A model generated the notes under the pieces. That model was not told the DNA's origin. It saw only the letters and a program-made list of their open reading frames with translations, and did not search any database. A stretch of DNA of 60,000 bases from Membranipora membranacea (Eukaryota > Bryozoa > Gymnolaemata > Cheilostomatida > Membraniporidae), in contig OU612068.1 in the NCBI GenBank assembly GCA_914767715.1, forward strand, positions 10,852,001 to 10,912,000. The letters are read 5' to 3'. Made by a program: the position numbers and the translations under genes. Within the stretch, counting starts at the first letter, position 1; every line of letters begins with the position of its first letter. This document shows, piece after piece, positions 35,401 to 48,259 of the stretch.

Positions 35401-38400
35401 AAACGCAGAATATTGGAGTCCTCTGATTAACTGAGGGGTAATTAAGCTGACTTGAAATTTACAAAAATATACCAAGGGAGGGTATCACGCTTTTTTTTCG
35501 CTCCGGTCAAAAAATAGATTTGCTTCTAACCTACTTCATGAGGAGGAGCAACTCCTGCTTGTCTCGAATCTGAAATCCGTTTGGCTCTGCGGCTTCTTGT
35601 TCTCTGTCAGCGTCCGTTTTAATGAAGCTCACTTTTGCTATAAAAAAACATGCCAAACGGCAGCATCAAAAAATTAAATCCCTCTTCGATTCTTATCAAA
35701 CTCCAACCAGTTCAAGCCCTTATTGGCCTCATTCAAAACGCAGAATATTGGAATCCTCTGATTAACTGAGGGGTAATTACGCTGACTTGAAATTTACAAA
35801 AATATACCAAGGGAGGGTATCACGCTTTTTTTTCGCAACGGTCAAAAAATAGACTTGCTTCTAACCTACTTCATGAGGAGGAGCAACTCCTGCTTGTCTC
35901 AAATCTGAAATCTGTTTGGCTCTGCGGCTTCTTGTTCTCTGTCAGCGTCCGTTTTAATGACGCTCACTTTTGCTATAAAAAAACATGCCAAACGGCAGCA
36001 TCAAAAAATTAAATCCCTCTTCGATTCTTATCAAACTCCAACCAATTCAAGCCCTTATTGGCCTCATTCAAAACGCAGAATATTGGATTCCTCTGATTAA
36101 CTGAGGGGTAATTACGCTGACTTGAAATTTACAAAAATATACCAAGGGAGGGTGTCATGCTTTTTTTTCGCTCCGGTCAAAAAATAGATTTGCTTCTTAC
36201 CTACTTCATGAGGAGGAGCAACTCCTGCTTGTCTCAAATCTGAAATCCGTTTGGCTCTGCGGCTTCTTGTTCTCTGTCAGCGTCCGTTTTAATGACGCTC
36301 ACTTTCGCTATAAAATAACATGCCAAACGGCAGCATCAAAAAATTAAATCCCTCTTCGATTCTTATCAAACTCCAACCAGTTCAAGCCCTTATTGGCCTC
36401 ATTCAAAACGCAGAATATTGGAATCCTCTGATTAACTGAGGGGTAATTACGCTGACTTGAAATTGACAGAAATATACCAAGGGAGGGTATCACGCTTTGT
36501 TTTCGCTCCGGTCAAAAAATAGATTTGCTTCTAACCTACTTCATGAGGAGGAGCAACTCCTGCTTGTCTCAAATCTGAAATCCGTTCGGCTCTGCGGCTT
36601 CTTGTTCTCTGTCAGCGTCCGTTTTAATGACGCTCACTTTTGCTATAAAAAAACATGCCAAACGGCAGCATCAAAAAATTAAACCCCTCTTCGATTCTTA
36701 TCAAACTCCAACCAGTTCAAGCCCTTATTGGCCTCATTCAAAACGCAGAATATTGGAATCCTCTGATCAACTGAGGGGTAAATACGCTGACTTGAAATTT
36801 ACAAAAATATACCAAGGGAGGGTATCACGCTTTTTTTTCGCTCCAGTCAAAAAATAGATTTGCTTCTAACCTACTTCATGAGGAGGAGCAACTCCTGCTT
36901 GTCTCAAATCTGAAATCCGTTTGGCTCTGCGGCTTCTTGTTCTCCGACAGCGTCTGTTTTAATGACGCTCACTTTTGCTATAAAAAAACATGCCAAACGG
37001 CAGCATCAAAAAATTAAATCCCTCTTCGATTCTTATCAAACTCCAACCAGTTCAAGCCCTTATTGGCCTCATTCAAAACGCAGAATATTGGAACCCTCGA
37101 ATTAACTGAGGGGTAATTACGCTGACTTGAAATTTACAATAATATACCAAGGGAGGGTATCACGCTTTTTTTTCGCTCCGGTCAAAAAATAGATTTGCTT
37201 CTAACCTACTTCATGAGGAGGAGCAACTCCTGCTTGTCTCAAATCTGAAATCCGTTTGGCTCTGCGGCTTCTTGTTCTCTGTCAGCGTCTGTTTTAATGA
37301 CGCTCACTTTTGCTATAAAAAAACATGCCAAACGGCAGCATCAAAAAATTAAATCCCTCTTCGATTCTTATCAAACTCCAACCAGTTCAAGCCCTTATTG
37401 GCCTCATTCAAAACGCAGAATATTGGAATCCTCTGATTAACTGAGGGGTAATTACGCTGACTTGAAATTTACAAAAATATACCAAGGGAGGGTATCACGC
37501 TTTTTTTTCGCTCCGGTCAAAAAATAGATTTGCTTCTAACCTACTTCATGAGGAAGAGCAACTCCTGCTTGTCTTAAATCTGAGATCCGTTTGGCTCTGC
37601 GGCTTCTTGTTCTCTGTCAGCGTCCGTTTTAATGACGCTCACTTTTGCTATAAAAAAACATGCCAAACGGCAGCATCAAAAAATTAAATCCCTCTTCGAT
37701 TCTTATCAAACTCCAACCAGTTCAAGCCCTTATTGGCCTCATTCCAAACGCAGAATATTTGAATCCTCTGATTAACTGAGGGGTAATTACGCTGACTTGA
37801 AATTTACAAAAATATACCAAGGGAGGGCATCACGATTTTTTTTCGCTCCGGTCAAAAAATAGATTTGCTTCTTATCTACTTCATGAGGAGGAGCAACTCC
37901 TGCTTGTCTCAAATCTGAAATCCGTTTGGCTCTGCGGCTTCTTGTTCTCTGTCAGCGTCCGTTTTAATGACGCTCACTTTTGCTATAAAAAAACATGCCA
38001 AACGGCAGCATCAAAAAATTAAATCCCTCTTCGATTCTTATCAAACTCCAACTAGTTCAAGCCCTTATTGGCCTCATTCCAAACGCAGAATATTGGATTC
38101 CTCTGATTAACTGAGGGGTAATTACGCTGACTTGAAATTTACAAAAATATACCAAGGGAGGGTATCACGCTTTTTTTTCGCTCCAGTGAAAAACTAGATT
38201 TGCTTCTTACCTACTTCATGAGGAGGAGCAACTCCTGCTTGTCTCAAATCTGAAATCCGTTTGGCTCTGCGGCTTCTTGTTCTCTGTCAGCGTCCGTTTT
38301 AATGACGCTCACTTTTGCTATAAAAAAACATGCCAAACGGCAGCATCAAAAAATTAAATCCCTCTTCAATTCTTATCAAACTCCAACCAGTTCAAGCCCT

Positions 38401-39099
38401 TATTGGCCTCATTCAAAACGCAGAATATTGGAATCCTCTGATTAACTGAGGGGTAATTACGCTGACTTGAAATTTACAAAAATATACCAAGGGAGGGTAT
38501 ATCACGCTTTTTTTTCGCTCCGGTCAAAAAATAGATTTGCTTCTAACCTACTTCATGAGGAGGAGCAACTCCTGCTTGTCTCAAATCTGAAATCCGTTTG
38601 GCTCTGCGGCTTCTTGTTCTCTGTCAGCGTCCGTCTTAATGACGCTCACTTTCGCTATAAAAAAACATGCCAAACGGCAGCATCAAAAAATTAAATCCCT
38701 CTTCGATTCTTATCAAACTCCAACCAGTTCAAGCCCTTATTGGCCTCATTCAAAACGCAGAATATTGGAATCCTCTGATTAACTGAGGGGTAATTAGGCT
38801 GACTCGCAATTTACAAAAATATACCAAGGGAGGGTATCACGCTTTTTTTTCGCTCCGGTCAAAAAATAGATTTGCTTCTAACCTACTTCATGAGGAGGAG
38901 CAACTCCTGCTTGTCTCAAATCTGAAATCAGTTTGGCTCTGCGGCTTCTTTTTCTCTGTCAGCGTCCGTTTTAATGACGCTCACTTTCGCTATAAAAAAA
39001 CATGCCAAACGGCAGCATCAAAAAATTAAATCCCTCTTCGATTCTTATCAAACTCCAACCAGTTCAAGCCCTTATTGGCCTCATTCAAAACGCAGAATA

Positions 39100-40800
39100 T
39101 TGGAATCCTCTGATTAACTGAGGGGTAATTAGGCTGACTCGCAATTTACAAAAATATACCAAGGGAGGGTATCACGCTTTTTTTTCGCTCCGGTCAAAAA
39201 ATAGATTTGCTTCTAACCTACTTCATGAGGAGGAGCAACTCCTGCTTGTCTCAAATCTGAAATCCGTTTAGCTCTGCGGCTTCTTTTTCTCTGTCAGCGT
39301 CCGTTTTAATGACGCTCACTTTCGCTATAAAAAAACATGCCAAACGGCAGCATCAAAAAATTAAATCCCTCTTCGATTCTTATCAAACTCCAACCAGTTC
39401 AAGCCCTTATTGGCCTCATTCAAAACGCAGAATATTGGAATCCTCTGATTAACTGAGGGGTAATTAGGCTGACTCGCAATTTACAAAAATATACCAAGGG
39501 AGGGTATCACGCTTTTTTTTCGCTCCGGTCAAAAAATAGATTTGCTTCTAACCTACTTCATGAGGAGGAGCAACTCCTGCTTGTCTCAAATCTGAAATCC
39601 GTTTGGCTCTGCGGCTTCTTTTTCTCTGTCAGCGTCCGTTTTAATGACGCTCACTTTTGCTATAAAAAAACATGCCAAACGGCAGCATCAAAAAATTAAA
39701 TCTCTCTTCGATTCTTATCAAACACCGACCAGTTCAAGCCCTTATTGGCCTCATTCAAAACTCAGAATATTGGAATCCTCTGATTAACTGAGGGGTAATT
39801 ACGCTGACTTGAAATTTAAAAAAATATACCAAGGGAGGGTATCGCGCTTTTTTTTCGCTCCGGTCAAAAAATAGATTTGCTTTTAACCTACTTCATGAGG
39901 AGGAGCAACTCTTGCTTGTCTCAAATCTGAAATCCGTTTGGCTCTGCGGCTTCTTGTTCTCTGTCCGCGTCCGTTTTAATGACGCTCACATTTGCTATAA
40001 AAAAACATGCCAAACGGCAGCATCAAAAAATTAAATTCCTCTTCGATTCTTATCAAACTCCAACCAGTTCAAGCCCTTATTGGCCTCATTCAAAACGCAG
40101 AATATTGGATTCCTCTGATTAACTGAGGGGTAATTACGCTGACTTGAAATTTACAAAAATATACCAAGGGAGGGTGTCATGCTTTTTTTTCGCTCCGGTC
40201 AAAAAATAGATTTGCTTCTTACCTACTTCATGAGGAGGAGCAACTCCTGCTTGTCCCAACCTGAAATCCGTTTGGCTCTGCAGCTTCTTGTTCTCTGTCA
40301 GCGTCCGTTTTAATGAAGCTCACTTTCGCTATAAAATAACATGCCAAACGGCAGCATCAAAAAATTAAATCCCTCTTCGATTCTTATCAAACTCCAACCA
40401 GTTCAAGCCCTTATTGGCCTCATTCCAAACGCAGAATATTTGAATCCTCTGATTAACTGAGGGGTAATTACGCTGACTTGAAATTTACAAAAATATACCA
40501 AGGGAGGGCATCAGGCTTTTTTTTCGCTCCGGTCAAAAAATAGATTTGCTTCTTATCTACTTCATGAGGAGGAGCAACTCCTGCTTGTCTCAAATCTGAA
40601 ATCCGTTTGGCTCTGCGGCTTCTTGTTCTCTGTCAGCGTCCATTTTAATGACGCTCACTTTTGCTATAAAAAAACATGCCAAACGGCAGCATCAAAAAAT
40701 TAAATCCCTCTTCGATTCTTATCAAACTCCAACCAGTTCAAGCCCTTATTGGCCTCATTCAAAACGCAGAATATTGGAATCCTCTGATTAACTGAGGGGT
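39100..40800 (+). repeat. About 1.67-kb (5-unit) tandem duplication in satellite B, left copy
   Basis: A run marked by AATTAGGCTGACTCGC, CTTCTTTTTCTC, AACACCGACCAG, TATCGCGC, GTGTCATGC with CCCAACCTG, and a TTGAATCC/GGGCATCA unit recurs one step to the right. TATCGCGC sits near 39840 and again near 41514. One extra AATTAGGCTG unit near 38.8 kb belongs to the same local expansion. Confidence 0.82.
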
Positions 40801-42470
40801 AATTAGGCTGACTCGCAATTTACAAAAATATACCAAGGGAGGGTATCACGCTTTTTTTTCGCTCCGGTCAAAAAATAGATTTGCTTCTAACCTACTTCAT
40901 GAGGAGGAGCAACTCCTGCTTATCTCAAATCTGAAATCCGTTTGGCTCTGCGGCTTCTTTTTCTCTGTCAGCGTCCGTTTTAATGACGCTCACTTTCGCT
41001 ATAAAAAACATGCCAAACGGCAGCATCAAAAAATTAAATCCCTCTTCGATTCTTATCAAACTCCAACCAGTTCAAGCCCTTATTGGCCTCATTCAAAACG
41101 CAGAATATTGGAATCCTCTGATTAACTGAGGGGTAATTAGGCTGACTCGCAATTTACAAAAATATACCAAGGGAGGGTATCACGCTTTTTTTTCGCTCCG
41201 GTCAAAAAATAGATTTGCTTCTAACCTACTTCATGAGGAGGAGCAACTCCTGCTTGTCTCAAATCTGAAATCCGTTTGGCTCTGCGGCTTCTTTTTCTCT
41301 GTCAGCGTCCGTTTTAATGACGCTCACTTTTGCTATAAAAAAACATGCCAAAAGGCAGCATCAAAAAATTAAATCCCTCTTCGATTCTTATCAAACACCG
41401 ACCAGTTCAAGCCCTTATTGGCCTCATTCAAAACTCAGAATATTGGAATCCTCTGATTAACTGAGGGGTAATTACGCTGACTTGAAATTTAAAAAAATAT
41501 ACCAAGGGAGGGTATCGCGCTTTTTTTTCGCTCCGGTCAAAAAATAGATTTGCTTCTAACCTACTTCATGAGGAGGAGCAACTCTTGCTTGTCTCAAATC
41601 TGAAATCCGTTTGGCTCTGCGGCTTCTTGTTCTCTGTCAGCGTCCGTTTTAATGACGCTCACATTTGCTATAAAAAAACATGCCAAACGGCAGCATCAAA
41701 AAATTAAATTCCTCTTCGATTCTTATCAAACTCCAACCAGTTCAAGCCCTTATTGGCCTCATTCAAAACGCAGAATATTGGATTCCTCTGATTAACTGAG
41801 GGGTAATTACGCTGACTTGAAATTTACAAAAATATACCAAGGGAGGGTGTCATCCTTTTTTTTCGCTCCGGTCAAAAAATAGATTTGCTTCTTACCTACT
41901 TCATGAGGAGGAGCAACTCCTGCTTGCCCAACCTGAAATCCGTTTGGCTCTGCAGCTTCTTGTTCTCTGTCAGCGTCCGTTTTAATGAAGCTCACTTTCG
42001 CTATAAAATAACATGCCAAACGGCAGCATCAAAAAATTAGATCCCTCTTCGATTCTTATCAAACTCCAACCAGTTCAAGCCCTTATTGGCCTCATTCCAA
42101 ACGCAGAATATTTGAATCCTCTGATTAACTGAGGGGTAATTACGCTGACTTGAAATTTACAAAAATATACCAAGGGAGGGCATCACGCTTTTTTTTCGCT
42201 CCGGTCAAAAAATAGATTTGCTTCTTATCTACTTCATGAGGAGGAGCAACTCCTGCTTGTCTCAAATCTGAAATCCGTTTGGCTCTGCGGCTTCTTGTTC
42301 TCTGTCAGCGTCCGTTTTAATGACGCTCACTTTTGCTATAAAAAAACATGCCAAACGGCAGCATCAAAAAATTAAATCCCTCTTCGATTCTTATCAAACT
42401 CCAACCAGTTCAAGCCCTTATTGGCCTCATTCAAAACGCAGAATATTGGATTCCTCTGATTAACTGAGGG
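40801..42470 (+). repeat. About 1.67-kb (5-unit) tandem duplication in satellite B, right copy
   Basis: Second copy of 39100-40800, with small changes: GCTATAAAAAACATG near 41000, CCAAAAGGCAGC near 41348, GTGTCATCC near 41847 and CTTGCCCAACCTG near 41923. A two-unit (668-bp) repeat then follows: the unit at about 41807 recurs at 42475. Confidence 0.82.
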
Positions 42471-45242
42471 GTAATTACGCTGACTTGAAATTTACAAAAA
42501 TATACCAAGGGAGGGTGTCATCCTTTTTTTTCGCTCCGGTCAAAAAATAGATTTGCTTCTTACCTACTTCATGAGGAGGAGCAACTCCTGCTTGCCCAAC
42601 CTGAAATCCGTTTGGCTCTGCAGCTTCTTGTTCTCTGTCAGCGTCCGTTTTAATGAAGCTCACTTTCGCTATAAAATAACATGCCAAACGGCAGCATCAA
42701 AAAATTAAATCCCTCTTCGATTCTTATCAAACTCCAACCAGTTCAAGCCCTTATTGGCCTCATTCCAAACGCAGAATATTTGAATCCTCTGATTAACTGA
42801 GGGGTAATTACGCTGACTTGAAATTTACAAAAATATACCAAGGGAGGGCATCACGCTTTTTTTTCGCTCCGGTCAAAAAATAGATTTGCTTCTTATCTAC
42901 TTCATGAGGAGGAGCAACTCCTGCTTGTCTCAAATCTGAAATCCGTTTGGCTCTGCGGCTTCTTGTTCTCTGTCAGCGTCCGTTTTAATGACGCTCACTT
43001 TTGCTATAAAAAAACATGCCAAACGCCAGCATCAAAAAATTAAATCCCTCTTCGATTCTTATCAAACTCCAACCAGTTCAAGCCCTTATTGGCCTCATTC
43101 AAAACGCAGAATATTGGAATCCTCTGATTAACTGATGGGTAATTACGCTGACTTGAAAGTGACAAAAATATACCAAGGGAGGGTATCACGCTTTTTTTTC
43201 GCTCCGGTCAAAAAGTAGATTTGCTTCTAACCTACTTCATGAGGAGGAGCAACTCCTGCTTGTCTCAAATCTGAAATCCGTTTGGCTCTGCGGCTTCTTG
43301 TTCTCTGTCATCGTCCGTTTTAATGACGCTCACTTTTGCTAGAAAAAAACATGCCAAACGGCAGCATCAAAAAATTAAATCCCTCTTCGATTCTTATCAA
43401 ACTCCAACCAGTTCAAGCCCTTATTGGCCTCATTCAAAACGCAGAATATTGGAATCCTCTGATTAACTGAGGGGTAATTACGCTGACTTGAAATTTACAA
43501 AAATATACCAAGGGAGGGTGTCACGCTTTTTTTTCGCTCCGGTCAAAAATAGATTTGCTTCTTACCTACTTCATGAGGAGGAGCAACTCCTGCTTGTCTC
43601 AAATCTGAAATCCGTTTGGCTCTGCGGCTTCTTGTTCTCTGTCAGCGTCCCTTTTAATGAAGCTCACTTTTGCTATACAAAAATCATGCCAAACGGCAGC
43701 ACCAAAAAATTAAATCCCTCATCGATTCTTATCAAACTCCAACCAGTTCAAGCCCCTATTGGCCTCATTCAAAACGCAGAATATTGGAATCCTCTGATTA
43801 ACTGAGGGGTAATTATGCTGACTTGAAATTTACAAAAATATACCAAGGGAGGGTATCACGCTTTTTTTTTTCCTCCGGTCAAAAAATAGATTTGCTTCTT
43901 ACCTACTTCATGAGGAGGAGCAACTACTGCTTGTCTCAAATCTGAAATCCGTTTGGCTCTGCGGCTTCTTGTTCTCTGTCAGCGTCCGTTTTAATGACGC
44001 TCACTTTTGCTATAAAAAAACATGCCAAACGGCAACATCAAAAAATTAAATCCCTCTTCGATTCTTATCAAACTCCAACTAGTTCAAGCCCTTATATTGG
44101 CCTCATTCAAAACGCAGAATATTGGAATCCTCTGATTAACTGAGGGGTAATTACGCTGACTTGAAATTGACAAATATATACCAAGGGAGGGTATCACGCT
44201 TTTTTTTCGCTCCAGTCAAAAATATAGATTTGCTTCTAACCTACTTCAGGAGGAGGAGCAACTCCTGCTTGTCTCAAATCTGAAATCCGTTTGGCTCTGC
44301 GGCTTCTTGTTCTCTGTCAGCGTCCGTTTTAATGATGCTCACTTTTGCTATAAAAAAACATGCCAAACGGCAGCATCAAAAAATTAAATCCCTCTTAGAT
44401 TCTTATCAAACTCCAACCAGTTCAAGCCCTTATTGGCCTCATTCAAAACGCAGAATATTGGAATCCTCTGATTAACTGAGGGGTAATTACGCTGACTTGA
44501 AATTTACAAAAATATACCAAGGGAGGGTATCACGCTTTTTTTTCGCAACGGTCAAAAAATAGATTTGCTTCTTACCTACTTCATGAGGAGGAGCAACTCC
44601 TGCTTGTCTTAAATCTGAAATCAGTTTGGCTCTGCGGCTTCTTGTTCTCTGTCATCCTCCGTTTTAATGACGCTCACTTTTGCTAGAAAAAAACATGCCA
44701 AACGGCAGCATCAAAAAATTAAATCCCTCTTCGATTCTTATCAAACTCCAACCAGTTCAAGCCCTTATTGGCCTCATTCAAAACGCAGAATATTGGAATC
44801 CTCTGATTAACTGAGGGGTAATTACGCTGACTTGAAATTGACAAAAATATACCAAGGGAGGGCATCACGCTTTTTTTTCGCTCCGGTCAAAAAATAGATT
44901 TGCTTCTAACCTACTTCATGAGGAAGAGCAACTCCTGCTTGTCTCAAATCTGAAATCCGTTTGGCTCTGCGGCTTCTTGTTCTCTGTCATCGTCCGTTTT
45001 AATGACGCTCACATTTGCTATAAAAAAACATGCCAAACGGCAGCATCAAAAAATTAAATCCCTCTTCGATTCTTATCAAACTCCAACCAGTTCAAGCCCT
45101 TATTGGCCTCATTCAAAACGCAGAATATTGGAATCCTCTGATTAACTGAGGGGTAATTAAGCTGACTTGAAATTTACAAAAATATACCAAGGGAGGGTAT
45201 CACGCTTTTTTTTCGCTCCGGTCAAAAAATAGATTTGCTTCT
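42226..45242 (+). repeat. 3017-bp (9-unit) tandem duplication in satellite B, left copy
   Basis: Nine units repeated immediately to the right with offset 3017. Shared rare markers are CTTGCCCAACCTG (42591 and 45608), AACTGATGGG (43132 and 46149), ACTTGAAAGTGAC, and CAAAAAGTAG. It is found only in the right-hand large block, not at 16-18 kb. Confidence 0.88.
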
Positions 45243-45501
45243 AACCTACTTCATGAGGAGGAGCAACTCCTGCTTGTCTCAAATCTGAAATCCGTTTGGC
45301 TCTGCGGCTTCTTGTTCTCTGTCAGCGTCCGTTTTAATGACGCTCACTTTTGCTATAAAAAAACATGCCAAACGGCAGCATCAAAAAATTAAATCCCTCT
45401 TCGATTCTTATCAAACTCCAACCAGTTCAAGCCCTTATTGGCCTCATTCAAAACGCAGAATATTGGATTCCTCTGATTAACTGAGGGGTAATTACGCTGA
45501 C
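45167..45501 (+). repeat. Representative satellite B monomer (335 bp)
   Basis: A near-consensus unit; GGATTCC for GGAATCC is its main departure. Landmarks are T8 at 45206-45213, A6 at 45224-45229, an AGGAG-CAA-CTCCT inverted repeat at 45259-45271, A7 at 45357-45363 and A6 at 45383-45388. Recurrent linked variants elsewhere define subtypes: CATCGTCC with GCTAGAAA; CTGCGTCC with CACATTTGC; GTGTCACGC with a shortened A-tract and TTCTTACC; CAGGAGGAG with TTGCTTTTAACC; CGCAACGG in place of CGCTCCGG. This copy is also the hybrid unit at the start of the right 3017-bp repeat. Confidence 0.93.
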
Positions 45502-48259
45502 TTGAAATTTACAAAAATATACCAAGGGAGGGTGTCATCCTTTTTTTTCGCTCCGGTCAAAAAATAGATTTGCTTCTTACCTACTTCATGAGGAGGAGCA
45601 ACTCCTGCTTGCCCAACCTGAAATCCGTTTGGCTCTGCAGCTTCTTGTTCTCTGTCAGCGTCCGTTTTAATGAAGCTCACTTTCGCTATAAAATAACATG
45701 CCAAACGGCAGCATCAAAAAATTAAATCCCTCTTCGATTCTTATCAAACTCCAACCAGTTCAAGCCCTTATTGGCCTCATTCCAAACGCAGAATATTTGA
45801 ATCCTCTGATTAACTGAGGGGTAATTACGCTGACTTGAAATTTACAAAAATATACCAAGGGAGGGCATCACGCTTTTTTTTCGCTCCGGTCAAAAAATAG
45901 ATTTGCTTCTTATCTACTTCATGAGGAGGAGCAACTCCTGCTTGTCTCAAATCTGAAATCCGTTTGGCTCTGCGGCTTCTTGTTCTCTGTCAGCGTCCGT
46001 TTTAATGACGCTCACTTTTGCTATAAAAAAACATGCCAAACGGCAGCATCAAAAAATTAAATCCCTCTTCGATTCTTATCAAACTCCAACCAGTTCAAGC
46101 CCTTATTGGCCTCATTCAAAACGCAGAATATTGGAATCCTCTGATTAACTGATGGGTAATTACGCTGACTTGAAAGTGACAAAAATATACCAAGGGAGGG
46201 TATCACGCTTTTTTTTCGCTCCGGTCAAAAAGTAGATTTGCTTCTAACCTACTTCATGAGGAGGAGCAACTCCTGCTTGTCTCAAATCTGAAATCCGTTT
46301 GGCTCTGCGGCTTCTTGTTCTCTGTCATCGTCCGTTTTAATGACGCTCACTTTTGCTAGAAAAAAACATGCCAAACGGCAGCATCAAAAAATTAAATCCC
46401 TCTTCGATTCTTATCAAACTCCAACCAGTTCAAGCCCTTATTGGCCTCATTCAAAACGCAGAATATTGGAATCCTCTGATTAACTGAGGGGTAATTACGC
46501 TGACTTGAAATTTACAAAAATATACCAAGGGAGGGTGTCACGCTTTTTTTTCGCTCCGGTCAAAAATAGATTTGCTTCTTACCTACTTCATGAGGAGGAG
46601 CAACTCCTGCTTGTCTCAAATCTGAAATCCGTTTGGCTCTGCGGCTTCTTGTTCTCTGTCAGCGTCCCTTTTAATGAAGCTCACTTTTGCTATACAAAAA
46701 TCATGCCAAACGGCAGCACCAAAAAATTAAATCCCTCATCGATTCTTATCAAACTCCAACCAGTTCAAGCCCCTATTGGCCTCATTCAAAACGCAGAATA
46801 TTGGAATCCTCTGATTAACTGAGGGGTAATTATGCTGACTTGAAATTTACAAAAATATACCAAGGGAGGGTATCACGCTTTTTTTTTTCCTCCGGTCAAA
46901 AAATAGATTTGCTTCTTACCTACTTCATGAGGAGGAGCAACTACTGCTTGTCTCAAATCTGAAATCCGTTTGGCTCTGCGGCTTCTTGTTCTCTGTCAGC
47001 GTCCGTTTTAATGACGCTCACTTTTGCTATAAAAAAACATGCCAAACGGCAACATCAAAAAATTAAATCCCTCTTCGATTCTTATCAAACTCCAACTAGT
47101 TCAAGCCCTTATATTGGCCTCATTCAAAACGCAGAATATTGGAATCCTCTGATTAACTGAGGGGTAATTACGCTGACTTGAAATTGACAAATATATACCA
47201 AGGGAGGGTATCACGCTTTTTTTTCGCTCCAGTCAAAAATATAGATTTGCTTCTAACCTACTTCAGGAGGAGGAGCAACTCCTGCTTGTCTCAAATCTGA
47301 AATCCGTTTGGCTCTGCGGCTTCTTGTTCTCTGTCAGCGTCCGTTTTAATGATGCTCACTTTTGCTATAAAAAAACATGCCAAACGGCAGCATCAAAAAA
47401 TTAAATCCCTCTTAGATTCTTATCAAACTCCAACCAGTTCAAGCCCTTATTGGCCTCATTCAAAACGCAGAATATTGGAATCCTCTGATTAACTGAGGGG
47501 TAATTACGCTGACTTGAAATTTACAAAAATATACCAAGGGAGGGTATCACGCTTTTTTTTCGCAACGGTCAAAAAATAGATTTGCTTCTTACCTACTTCA
47601 TGAGGAGGAGCAACTCCTGCTTGTCTTAAATCTGAAATCAGTTTGGCTCTGCGGCTTCTTGTTCTCTGTCATCCTCCGTTTTAATGACGCTCACTTTTGC
47701 TAGAAAAAAACATGCCAAACGGCAGCATCAAAAAATTAAATCCCTCTTCGATTCTTATCAAACTCCAACCAGTTCAAGCCCTTATTGGCCTCATTCAAAA
47801 CGCAGAATATTGGAATCCTCTGATTAACTGAGGGGTAATTACGCTGACTTGAAATTGACAAAAATATACCAAGGGAGGGCATCACGCTTTTTTTTCGCTC
47901 CGGTCAAAAAATAGATTTGCTTCTAACCTACTTCATGAGGAAGAGCAACTCCTGCTTGTCTCAAATCTGAAATCCGTTTGGCTCTGCGGCTTCTTGTTCT
48001 CTGTCATCGTCCGTTTTAATGACGCTCACATTTGCTATAAAAAAACATGCCAAACGGCAGCATCAAAAAATTAAATCCCTCTTCGATTCTTATCAAACTC
48101 CAACCAGTTCAAGCCCTTATTGGCCTCATTCAAAACGCAGAATATTGGAATCCTCTGATTAACTGAGGGGTAATTAAGCTGACTTGAAATTTACAAAAAT
48201 ATACCAAGGGAGGGTATCACGCTTTTTTTTCGCTCCGGTCAAAAAATAGATTTGCTTCT
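45243..48259 (+). repeat. 3017-bp (9-unit) tandem duplication in satellite B, right copy
   Basis: Second copy. The unit at 45167 starts like the one at 48184 (AATTAAGCTG) but continues like the one at about 42149 (CTTGTCTC, GACGCTC, GGATTCC). The crossover therefore lies between about 45160 and 45283. One difference between copies is AACGCCAGC near 43022 against AACGGCAGC near 46040. Confidence 0.87.
45259..45271. other. Short inverted repeat in the satellite B unit
   Basis: AGGAG and CTCCT flank a CAA spacer, giving a possible 5-bp stem in each unit. The element is kept in most of the roughly 137 copies. Rare copies break it, for example GGAAGAGCAACTCCT near 18110, 23816 and 37552, or CAACCCCTG near 15435. 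Too short to call a structured RNA or a site with confidence. Confidence 0.5.

Larger units (their letters stand above)
16660..37548 (+). repeat. Large satellite B block, left copy
   Basis: About 62 units whose order of subtypes and rare variants is repeated at 43470-60000. Successive offsets are 26810 (first round of the 3017-bp repeat), 29827 (after it), 27813 (after the 2014-bp repeat unique to this copy) and 22452 (after the 5361-bp repeat unique to this copy). The right end is unknown because the partner runs off the window at 60000, which corresponds to 37548. Confidence 0.9.

Noticed and set aside
41807-42019. 70-codon minus-strand open frame, recurring at 42475 and 45492
   Set aside because: It opens because of the CTTGCCCAACCTG deletion variant and spread with the duplications of that unit. 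No family recognised.
45255-45263. GAGGAGGAG as a Shine-Dalgarno-like ribosome binding site in every B unit
   Set aside because: No start codon and coding frame follow at a usable distance, and the whole context is eukaryote-type satellite DNA.
45351-45363. GCTATAAAAAAA as a TATA box in satellite B
   Set aside because: It occurs in nearly every unit with no start site, coding region or other promoter element. The CTAGAAA variant removes it in many copies without any visible linked change.
45206-45388. Phased A-tract DNA bending in satellite B
   Set aside because: The T8, A6, A7 and A6 tracts are spaced about 17, 134 and 26 bp centre to centre, which are not multiples of about 10.5 bp. No regular phasing is present.
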